Origin: Colletes latitarsis
Lineage: Eukaryota > Arthropoda > Insecta > Hymenoptera > Colletidae
Direction: 5' to 3'
DNA: 64,000 nt
Assembly (NCBI RefSeq): GCF_051014445.1
Contig: NC_135141.1
Coordinates: 5,022,001 to 5,086,000, forward strand
Position 1 is the stretch's first letter. Every line of letters starts with the position of its first letter. A program made the position numbers and the translations under genes. The notes beneath the pieces are model-generated. The model did no database searches, was not told the DNA's origin, and saw nothing but the letters and a program-made list of their open reading frames with translations. This document shows positions 11,882-20,717 of the stretch, piece after piece.

Positions 11882-12184
11882 ACTGGGATTTGCCCCCATC
11901 TGGCTCATACTTTCGCATTTTTCGCATACTTGTGGCCAGATCCTGAGTTTTCTCTGGTTTGGATCACGCAGAAATGTGGTACCACACTGAAACAGTCGAT
12001 TAAACCTGGTCTCGATCAATATTTTAGAGGATAACACTGGTTAGATCTGGGTTAGGTCTGAGATTTGCTCTCACCTGGCTCAGACTATCGCAATTTTTTC
12101 ATAGTTGTTGGCCAGATCCAGGGTTTTTTCTGGTTTGAATAACGTAGTAATGCGGTGTCACACAGGAACAATCAATGAAACCTG

Positions 12185-12187
<3 letters not shown>
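11882..12187 (-). repeat. 176-bp satellite, reverse orientation, left of A2
   Basis: These are diverged monomers of the large satellite in inverse orientation. They contain telomere-type GGTTAGRTCTGGGTTAGG text and the other monomer landmarks (GATTTGCC, CATCTGGCTCA, TATTTTAGAGGATAAC). The stretch ends in the 13-bp target duplicate of A2 (12175-12187, ATGAAACCTGGCC). Confidence 0.85.
12175..12187. repeat. Target-site duplication of A2 (pair 14847-14859)
   Basis: ATGAAACCTGGCC occurs immediately left of the poly(T) and again immediately right of the element at 14847-14859. It could be up to 15 bp, because the following TT merges with the poly(T). The right copy continues into intact satellite sequence (TTGATCAATATT), so the insertion point is defined. 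Confidence 0.92.
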
Positions 12188-12219
<32 letters not shown>

Positions 12220-14846
12220 TCGTGGGGAAAATCTTCGAAAGACTCCCTCCCACCTTCTTGGGGAGAGGTGGGAGGGGTGTGTGGGATTCCCCGCGCCAGT
12301 ACAACGACAGGCGCGGGACCTACCCACTAAAAACCCCACGGTGACCCTTCGGCACGCTTTGGGAGGATACCGGGAATCGCTCGAAGCATTCTTCCGGTAT
12401 CCTCCCCGTGCCCGCGCTTTCGGGCCCATCCCCCGGGGGGACAATCGGTCCCCCCAGTAGACACACTGCCTCATAGCCTCATAGCGGCGGGACGGGGCCA
12501 CTCCATCCCGCCGCTATCCGTCCCGGGGCCGCGTTTAGTGGCGGCTGCGAGCCCCAACTCGCAACCGCCCGCGACCCCGTTTCCATCCCTCGGCGGCCGG
12601 GCGTTCATGGCCGCACCAGACCGCCGAGGGTGCCTCCCCTTGCGTCGGACCGGTAGGGGAAGGCACTCCTACCCCCAACCGGTCCGACCCGGCGCCGCCT
12701 GGCGGGAGGAGGGTCCCCTCAGGACCCCCCTCCCAGCCTAGGTCATCCGCCACGCCGAGGCGGCCGCCCGCGACGCCTCGCGACCGGGCGACGACCTCGG
12801 GCCACCGCACGAGCGCGCGCTTCAGCACGCCGCTGAAGCTCGCGCTCCCTCCCCGCGGCCTCCTTCTGCAACATTACGTTCTCGCAGAAGGAGGCCACGG
12901 CCCTCCACTTCTCCTCGCTGCCGAGCATGGCGCGCACCACGCCCGGCAGCGAGACATCCCGCCCGACGACGCCGACCAGGACACGGCGCTCCCCCTCCCA
13001 CGCGGGGCATACCTCCAGGGTATGATCCGCCGTGTCCTGCTCAGCGTCGCAGTGGCAGCAACGCGCCGTCGGCTCCTTCCCTATCCGGCACAGGTATCTT
13101 CCGAAGCTGCCATGCCCGGAAAATACCTGTGCCATCCGGTAGGTGAGGCTGCCATGGCCTCTGACCAGCCACTCCTTCAGGAGTGGCCGAACAGCCCCGA
13201 CAGTCCGGTGCCCCGCGGTTGGCAGAGCCAGCCGCTCCTGCCACGCGAGCAACACGGACTGCCGGGCCTGGCGCTTCAAATCGCCCCAAGCAGGTTCCTG
13301 CCCGCCCGGGACCGCCCCCACCCCCGCGCGACGGTCGACGCGGTGCCGGTACATCACCGCGTGCGACCGCGCGAGCAGGTCCATGGGCGGCATCCCCGCT
13401 AGAACCGTCGCCGCCTCATGTGACATGGTCCGATACCCGCGGACGACCCTGAGCGCCATGCGCCTCTGCACCCGACGCAGCATAGTCATGCTGCGCCGGG
13501 AGGCAGCCAGGTCGTCCGCCCAGACGGGGGCCCCGTATAGGGCCACCGACTGGACCATTGCCACATAGAGGCGACGAACTCGGCCCGCCGGGCCCCCCAG
13601 GTTGGGCAGGATCCGGCCCAGAGCCGCAACCATCCTTTCCAACCGGGGGACCAGGCAGCGGAAATGCTTCTCGAAACGCCAGTGGCTATCGAGGATCAGC
13701 CCTAGATACCTGATCTGGGGCTTCACCTCGATGTCAGCCCCACCCACCCGAATCAGAGGGGGTGGCGGATCCTGCCGAGGTGAATGAAACGCAATCACCT
13801 CGGTCTTATGGACCGCCACCGTCATCCCCATCCCCCTGATCCGGTCGACGACGCGTTGCGACCCCTCCTCCGCGCGACGCATGGCCCTCCCCCAGTGCGC
13901 CCCGACGGCCAGCACCAGTGTGTCATCCGCATAACACACCGTGCTGACGCCGTCGGGGAGGCCGGCCCGCAACACCGAGTCGTACGCGATGTTCCACAGG
14001 AGTGGCCCGAGGACAGACCCCTGCGGAACACCGCAGTACACCTCCCTCCGCATATCACCATCCCGGCCCGGATACTCGATCCACCTGCCGCGGAGATAAT
14101 CCCCGACGACCGCCCTGAGACAAGGGGGGACTCGATGATATTCGAGTCCCCTCCTTATCTCTTCCCAGGGGAGGGTGTTAAAGGCATTGGCAATATCCAA
14201 GGATATTGCCAATGCCACCCCTCCCCGGGAGACGGCCGCCTCCGAGAGGGCCCTCACACGACCTATCGCGTCGATAGTCGATCGGCCCCCCCGGAAACCG
14301 AACTGGCAGTCGGCCAGACCGGGATCACCCCGCGACAGGTGCTCGACGAGGCGGGCAGCAATCACACGCTCGAAGAGCTTGCCCACCTCGTCGAGGAGAC
14401 AAATGGGCCGGTATGCGGAGGGAGACTCCGCGGGCCGACCCTCCTTCCGGAGGAGGACCATCCTCGCCACCTTCCAACTGGGGGGGAATCGCCCGTCCCT
14501 CAGGCAGCGGTCGAACAACCGCCTGAGGTCGGCCCCAAGGACGCCCTGGGTCAAGACCCAAACCCGGCCGGGCACACCATCCGGACCCGGGGCCGTGTTA
14601 CGAACCCCGAGCCGTCTGATGGCCGCTGCCAGCTCCTCCTGCGTGACCCCCAGCTCGGCCGTCCACTCCACTGGGACAGCCGCCGCCGCCGGAGGACGCG
14701 GTCCCCTCTCCCCAATCGGGAAGAGTGTATTGACCACGTCCTCCAGCAGCCGGGGGTCAAGACCCTCGGTGACGGGGGGCGCCCTCGGGCGGAGCTTATT
14801 CAGCACCACCTTATATGGGCGCCCCCATGGATCGTCATCAAGGGTC
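12188..14846 (-). mobile_element. A2: 5'-truncated R1-clade element, youngest A copy
   Basis: This minus-strand insertion has a 31-nt poly(A) (T-run 12188-12218), a 3' UTR of 524 nt and a long open RT frame. It is truncated just before the RT domain, so the endonuclease and ORF1 are absent. A 13-bp target-site duplication flanks it. The open frame, long tail and exact duplication all point to a recent insertion. The host is the reverse-oriented satellite. Its insertion site is not the telomere-type motif. Confidence 0.95.
12361..12406 (-). other. 3' UTR hairpin of A2
   Basis: Perfect 13-bp arms (12361-12373 and 12394-12406, GGGAGGATACCGG with its complement) enclose a 20-nt loop. Downstream in the sense direction lies GGTCACCGTGGGGTTTTTAG, a block also found in modified form in the B family. 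Confidence 0.75.
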
Positions 14847-14848
14847 AT
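12743..14848 (-). pseudogene. A2 ORF2: open 701-codon reverse transcriptase frame, 5'-truncated
   Basis: This is an R1-clade reverse transcriptase that would copy element RNA at a nicked chromosomal target. Motifs in order: APGPDGVPG (about residue 86), YRPICLLDE, QFGFRGGRST, SLDIANAFN with a catalytic Asp, GVPQGSVLGPLLWN, YADD at about 306-309, and RYLGLILDSHWRF. A C-terminal finger (CCHCDAEQDTADHTLEVC) is followed by an Arg-rich tail. There is no stop or frameshift, and the RT residues I can check are intact. The endonuclease normally found upstream in the same ORF is missing. The apparent ATG (14848-14846) arises at the truncation junction and overlaps the right target duplicate, so it is not a native start. 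Alone it is not a mobile element. Confidence 0.9.
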
Positions 14849-14859
14849 GAAACCTGGCC

Positions 14860-15613
14860 TTGATCAATATTTTAGAGGATAACGCCGGTTAGGTCTGGGT
14901 TAGATATGGGATTTGCTCTCATCTGGCTTATACTTTCGCCTTTTTCGCATACTTGTTGGGGAGATCCTGGGTTAGCCCTGGTTTGAATCACGTAGTAATG
15001 TGGTACCACATTGAAACAGTCGATTAAACCTGGTCTCGACCAATATTTTATAGGATAACGCATGTTACGTCTGGGTTAGGTGAGGGATTTGCCCTGATCA
15101 GGCTCAATACTTTCGTATTTTTCACTTACTTGTTGAACAGATCCTGGGTTTTTTATCACACTGAAACAGTCGACTAATCGTTGGTTCGGTCAATATTTTA
15201 GATGATAACGCCGGTTAGGTCTGGGTTAGGTCTGGGATTTGCCCTCATCTGGCTTATACTTTCGCTTTTTTCGCATACTTATTGAACAGATCCTGGGATT
15301 TTTATGGTTTGGATCACGCAGTAATGTGGTATCACACTGAAACAGTCGATTAAACCTGGTTCGATCACTATTTTAGAGGATAACGCCGGATTGGTCAGGG
15401 TTAGGTCTAGAATTTGCCCTCATCTGGCTAATGCCTTAGCCTTTTTCGTATACTTGTTGGCCATATCCTGGGATTTCTCTGTTTTGGTCCACGTAGTAAT
15501 GTGGTAGCACACTGAAACAGTCGACGAAACCAGGTTTCGATGAATATTTTAGAGGATAACACCGGTTTGGCAGGGTTAGGTCTGGGTTATACCCGCATCC
15601 GGCTCATACTTCT
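14860..15613 (-). repeat. 176-bp satellite, reverse orientation, right of A2
   Basis: About four diverged monomers in reverse orientation. The telomere-type text reads GGTTAGGTCTGGGTTAGG around 15211-15240. Compared with the 24-64 kb array this subfamily has shared differences (GCGAAAAATGCGAAAGTATGAGCC in the monomer sense). No gene is seen. Confidence 0.85.
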
Positions 15614-15627
15614 GGCCAAGAAGTATG
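15605..15627. repeat. Inversion junction palindrome in the satellite
   Basis: Arms CATACTTCT (15605-15613) and AGAAGTATG (15619-15627) flank GGCCA. Left of it the satellite reads in reverse and right of it in forward orientation. The arms are the same monomer segment meeting its own inverse, so this is the breakpoint of a head-to-head switch. Confidence 0.88.
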
Positions 15628-16552
15628 CGAAAAATGCGAAAGTATGAGCCAGATGAGGGCAAATCCAGGACCTAAACGTGACCCAACCGGTGTTATACTT
15701 TAAAATATTGATCGAGGCCAGGTTTAATAGACTGTTTCAGTGTGGTACCACATTACTACGTGATCCAAACCAGAAAAACCCCAGGATCTGGCGAACAAGT
15801 ATGCGAAAAATGCGAAAGTACGAGCCAGATGCGAGCATAACCCAGACCTAACCCAGACCTAACCGGTTTTATCCTCTAAAATATTGATCGAAACCAGGTT
15901 TAATTCACTATTTCACTCTGGTACCACATTACTATGTGATCCAAACCAGGAGATGCCCAGGATCAGGCCAACAGGTATGCGAAAAATGAGAAAGTGTGAG
16001 CCAGATGAGGGCAAATCCCTGAGTTAAAGGAGACCTAACCTTTGTTATCCTTTAAAATATTAACCGAAACCAGGTTTAATTGTCTATTGATGTTCGGTGC
16101 CATATTAATACGTTATGCTAACCAGAAGATGCCCAGGATCTGGTCATCGAGTATGCGAAGAATGCGAAAGTATGAGCTAGATGATGGCAAATACTTGACC
16201 TAACCCAGACATAACCGGTGTTATCCTATAAAATATTAACCGGAACCAGGTTTAATTGAGTATTTCAGTGTGGTACCACATTAATACGTAATCCAAACCA
16301 GAAAAATCCCCGGATCTGGCCAACAAGTATGCGAAAAATGCGAAAGTATGAGCCAGATGAGGGCAAATCCCAGAACTAAACGTGACCTAACCTTTGTTAT
16401 CCTCTAAAATATTGATAGAATCCAGGTTTAAATGACTATTTCAGTGTGGTACCACATTAATACATGATCCAAACCAGAAAAAGCCCAGGATCTGGCCAAC
16501 AAGTATGCGAAGAATGCGAAAGTACGACCCAGATGTGGGCAAACCCCAGACA
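15619..16552 (+). repeat. 176-bp satellite, forward orientation, diverged subfamily
   Basis: About five forward monomers of the same diverged subfamily as 11882-15613. They carry GACCTAACC and CCCAGACCTAACC motifs, often mutated (for example AACGTGACC or AGGAGACC in place of AACCCAGACC). The stretch ends in CCCCAGACA at the poly(T) of B1. No gene is seen. Confidence 0.85.
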
Positions 16553-16679
16553 TTTTTTTTTTTTTTTTTTTTAACGTGGTGAAACCCTGATGGACACCCT
16601 GGCTCCCTGGGGGGTGGCCGGGGTGGTGCCGGACTCTTACCGGCTAAAACACCACGGTGACCGCCTGCGCCCTTTATCT

Positions 16680-16726
16680 GGGGAGAGTCCCGGAACCAAA
16701 CTAGCGATACTACCGTGACTCTCCCC
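16680..16726 (-). other. 3' UTR hairpin of B1
   Basis: Arms 16680-16693 and 16713-16726 match the perfect 14-bp hairpin of B2-B4, except for one A-to-C change in the lower arm and a loop one nt shorter. A GGTCACCGTGG block follows in the sense direction (CCACGGTGACC on plus, near 16650). The geometry is the same as in family A, with a different stem sequence. Confidence 0.7.
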
Positions 16727-17593
16727 GTTGGCGAACCGCCCTGTTGCGGGCCCTTCCCGGGGGAGGGAAAGTACCTCCTCCCCCAATGGGGAGCAAACAA
16801 CACCGACTGCCCCCGGCGACGCAGCGCAGTCACTCGCGACGTCGCCCCCACTCGTGCCGTTTCTACTAGCCGCGACCGGGCCCCCACCCGATCGCGACCA
16901 CGGCTGCGGGGCCGGCTAACACTGCCGCCCCCGCTAGACGGGGCACCTGCCACGGGCCCCTGGTACGGTGATGGGCTGCGTGCGAGAGGGAATGAGGGGA
17001 CAAAGGCCCTCGCCTCGCACCACAAACACCATCACCGACCCCATCGCGCACCCTCTGCCACGGGGAGCGGTGGAGGGTCTTACGGTCGGCGTCGTCGCCT
17101 GCCCTCCACCTCCTCACAAGCCCTTTCGGCGTCTTCCTTGGCGGCCATGACCTCTTCACAAAACAAGGCCATGGCCGCCCATGCTTCCTCACTGCCGACC
17201 ATCGCTCGAATGACGGCCGGCAGCGAGAGGTCCGCTCCAATCGCTCTAATAAGGACACAGCACTGCGCTGCCCACGCCGGGCAAAACTGCAGCGTGTGCT
17301 GCGCGGTGTCCTCCCTTTCCCTACAATGATGGCACGCTGCCGTCGCCTCCCGCCCTATCCGATGCAGGTACCGACCGAAGCAACCGTGTCCGGTCAGTAG
17401 CTGTGTCAGGCGGTAGGTGGGCGTACCCCAGCTACGGCCTACCCAGGCATAAAACACTGGGCGGACCGCCACGGCGACGCGATCATCCCGCTGGTCTGGC
17501 TTCGGGCCCTGGCGGCCTCCTCGCCGTGCGGGTCCACGCCCCGCTGGCGAAGGTCGCAAAGGCTTTCATGGACCTCTGCGTCCAATTTCACCA

Positions 17594-17609
17594 GCAGGTG
17601 AAACGGTGC
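17594..17609. repeat. Target-site duplication of A3 (pair 18163-18178)
   Basis: GCAGGTGAAACGGTGC is present on both sides of the nested A3 insertion. It is B1 ORF2 sequence, so removing A3 and one copy restores continuity of B1 at this point. Confidence 0.95.
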
Positions 17610-18162
17610 CTCGGCGTGGCGGATGACCTAGGCTGGGAGGGGGGTCCTGAGGGGACCCTCCTCCCGCCAGGCGGCGCCGGGTCGGACCGGTTGGGGGTAG
17701 GAGTGCCTCCCCCTACCGGTCCGACGCAAGGGGAGGCACCCTCGGCGGTCTGGTGCGGCCATGAACGCCCGCCGCCGAGGGGTGGAAACGGGGTCGCGGG
17801 CGGTTGCGAGTTGGGGCTCGCAGCCGCCACTAAACGCAGCCCCGGGACGGATAGCGGCGGGATGGAGTGGCCCCGTCCCGCCGCTATGGGGCAGTGTGTC
17901 TACTGGGGGGACCGATTGTCCCCCCGGGGGATGGGCGCGAAAGCGCGGGCACGGGGAGGATACCGGAAGAATGCTTCGAGCGATTCCCGGTATCCTCCCA
18001 AAGCGTGCCGAAGGGTCACCGTGGGGTTTTTAGTGGGTAGGTCCCGCGCCTGTCGTTGTACGGGCGCGGGGAATCCCACACACCCCTCCCACCTCTCCCC
18101 AAGGAAGTGGGAGGGAGTCTTTCGAAGATTTTCCCCACGACAAAAAAAAAAAAAAAAAAAAA
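17609..18162 (+). mobile_element. A3: short A-family 3' end nested in B1
   Basis: This plus-strand insertion of about 553 bp holds only the last few codons of A ORF2 (the stop TGA follows GGCGTGGCGGA), the whole 3' UTR and a 21-nt poly(A) (18142-18162). It is severely 5'-truncated. It is very similar to the A2 3' UTR and lies antisense inside the ORF2 of B1, flanked by a 16-bp target duplication. So A was active after B1 inserted. Confidence 0.95.
17954..17999 (+). other. 3' UTR hairpin of A3
   Basis: Perfect 13-bp arms (17954-17966 and 17987-17999) with a 20-nt loop. The GGTCACCGTGG block begins at 18014, 14 nt downstream. It is identical in layout to A2. Confidence 0.75.
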
Positions 18163-20712
18163 GCAGGTGAAACGGTGCGGAACCCGCCAGCAAGGTGGCG
18201 GCTGTGTAGGAGACCGTGCGATAGTCCCGCACGACTCTGATGGCGACCAACCTCTGTAACCGACGGAGTACAAATGCACCCCGCCGATTGGCCGTCAGAC
18301 CGCCGGCCCATATTGGCGCGCCATAAAGCGCCATGGACCGGACGACTCCCAAATACAGCCGCCATGCCGCCATGTTGGGCCCCCTGAGATTAGGCATTAT
18401 GCGGCCTAACGCGGCCGCTGCCCTCTCGATGCGGGTGCCCAACCCTTCCAAATGATGCCCGAAGCGCCAGTAGCTGTCGAGGGTGAGGCCCAGATACTTC
18501 ATCCGGCGCCCGACCCCGCCTTGGGCTCCGCCCACCCTTAGAGACGCCTGGCGCGGCACCCCCCGACCACTGACATTACACAGCCAGATGGCCTCGGCCT
18601 TCTGGGGTGCCACGCGCAACCCCAGACGCTCAACCTCGGCGACGACTCGTGCCGTCCCTTCCTCCGCGAGGGCTACGGCCCTCCTCCACGTATCCCCGCC
18701 GGCTATCACCAGAGTGTCGTCGGCGTAACATACCAACGACACGCCGACGGGGAGATCAGCCCGCAGCACCGCATCATAGGCCAAGTTCCACAGAAGCGGC
18801 CCGAGGACCGATCCCTGTGGAACCCCGCGGTGCACTGCTCTCTGCTCCATCCCGTTCCGACCCGGATATTGGACTACCCTGCCCCGCAGATAATCCCCGA
18901 TCAGTCGGCATAGATAGGCGGGCACTCGGTGGTATAGGAGTGCCCGACCTATCGCCCCCCAGGAGACGGTGTTAAAGGCGTTGGCTATGTCTAATGAGAC
19001 TGCCAACGCCACACCCTCCCGGGAGATTGCCGATTCCGCCAGGGTCCGCACTGTCGCTATGGCGTCGACTGTGGAGCGGCCCCGGCGAAAGCCGAACTGT
19101 CGGTCGGCCAGATCAGGGCCGACGCGGGACAGGTGCCCCTCAAGCCGGGATACTATGACCCGCTCGAGGAGCTTTCCAGCCTCGTCCAATAGACAAATTG
19201 GTCGGAACGCGGATGGAGAATCCGCGGGCTTCCCTGGCTTGTGGAGGAGGACCAACCTCGCCACCTTCCATATGGGGGGAACTGACCGGTCCGCAGGCAT
19301 GCGTTAAAGACGCGTATCAATCCGGCCCCCAGAACACCTACCGCTATAGCCCAGGCACTGCCAGGTATGCCGTCCGGTCCTGACGCCGTCTTTTTGGCAG
19401 CCATTCTCCGGACGGCCCTAGCTAGCTCCTCCTCGGAGACCCCCAGTTCGTCGGACCACCAAGGTGGGTGGTCCAGCAGTGGCTCGGGTGGATGCAGGAT
19501 CGCCTCTCCCCCAACGGGGAAGAGGACACGCATAGTTTCCCCGAGCAGCTGGGGGTCGAGGCTCTCTGTGATCGGGGGCGCCCATGATCGCATCTTGCCT
19601 GCGACCATATGATAGGGGCGCCCCCATGGATTTGCATCCAGAGAGCCGAGGAGCTCCGTCCATGCCTGGGCTTTCGCGGTCGCGATGGCCCGGCGGAGGG
19701 TTCTGCGTGCCAGGGAAAATTCCCAGCGCAACCCCACCACCTCTGCCTCCGTTGCCCCGCGCCGTCTCCTGGCGCGGGTGTACCGGCGTCGGGCGACAAC
19801 GCAACGAGTGCGTAAATCCTCGATGTCGCCCGACCACCAGTACACGGACCCCCCGTGGCTCGGGGCGGTGGCCCGCGGCATGACTGCGTCGCACAACGAC
19901 GTCATAGTCTTGCGGAACCAGCGCGCCCCGGCAGAAGGATTGCCGAGGGTCCAGCGTGGCATCTCCTGCCATGCCACAACGGAGGCTGCCATCGCAAGGG
20001 CGTCCGGGTCCAGCCTCTTGGTGGACCAGCGTGGCGCCGGGTGTGCTTCCCTGCCCGGTTGGCGCGGTCCATTTACGCCGGGGGTCGCGGATACGGAAAA
20101 CGTGATATAGAGGTGGTCGCTTAACGTGGCCACCTCTTCCGCGACCCTCCAGTTGGACACACGGCGCGCTATGGCGGGGCTCGCCAACGAAATGTCGACG
20201 ATCGACTCGCCCCGCGCGTGCACGCACGTGCTCACGGCCCCCTCATTCAACACTACGAGGCCGTGACCCGCCGCCCATACGAGCATCGCGTCGCCCTTCA
20301 CGGTCGTCGTGGGGCAGCCCCATGCTGCAGCGTGGGCGTTAAAATCGCCCAGGACGAGTACCCCACTGGCGAGATGTGGGGAGATGCATCTCCCCACCTC
20401 GTCGAGGTACGCCTCAAATTCGCTGAGGCCCATAGCGGGCGACGCGTAACACCCGGCAACCATCAGTTCCCCCCACTTCACCGCCACAAACCCGTGGCCC
20501 CTCCCCATTACGGAGCACGGCAACGTGCCGCGCCCGTACTGCCAGGTGATCGCCGAGACCCCGTTAAGGTCCCCCACCCAAGCGGGGTGTTTGGGGACAC
20601 GATAGGGCTCGGCGATCACGGCCATCCCGACGTTCCACTGCCGGAGGGTTTGGAGCATGAGATCCTGAGCCCCCCGGCAGTGGTTCAAATTGACCTGGAG
20701 GAGGCGTTGAGA

Positions 20713-20717
20713 CATTA
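20713..20717 (-). promoter_or_regulatory. TAATG stop/start overlap between B1 ORF1 and ORF2
   Basis: On the minus strand the ORF1 stop TAA and the ORF2 start ATG share one base, as TAATG. The same arrangement in SART1 of silkworm is known to drive ORF2 translation by termination and reinitiation. This also fixes the ORF2 start: MSQRLLQVNLNHC begins at 20715. That B uses the same mechanism is inference by analogy. Confidence 0.8.

Larger units (their letters stand above)
17080..20715 (-). pseudogene. B1 ORF2: endonuclease and reverse transcriptase, interrupted
   Basis: This ORF is about 1,020 codons once the nested A3 copy is discounted. The N-terminal APE-type endonuclease has LLQVNLNHCRGAQDL, AEPYRVP, VLGDFNAHAAAWG and LSDHLYITF, a typical R1-clade layout. 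The RT has ASGPDGIPG, FRPICLLDE, QFGFRRGRST, SLDIANAFN, GVPQGSVLGP and catalytic YADD (18727-18716). The C-terminal finger is CHHCREREDTAQHTLQFC, before an Arg-rich end at 17080. Breaks: one C missing from a run at 19274-19279 shifts the frame inside the RT; A3 is inserted at 17594-18178; and a further frame offset lies between 17594 and about 17490. The reverse-oriented frame that ends in Phe codons reads into the A3 poly(A) and is chimeric. Confidence 0.9.

Noticed and set aside
13784..14863. 359-codon plus-strand frame opposite the A2 RT ORF
   Set aside because: It is antisense to a clear RT with all motifs in order. High GC content keeps the opposite strand open, and no domain is recognisable.
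17900..18162. End of the 466-codon minus-strand RT frame (Phe run and about 80 residues)
   Set aside because: This stretch is the antisense of the A3 poly(A) and 3' UTR, so the chimeric tail is not part of the B protein.
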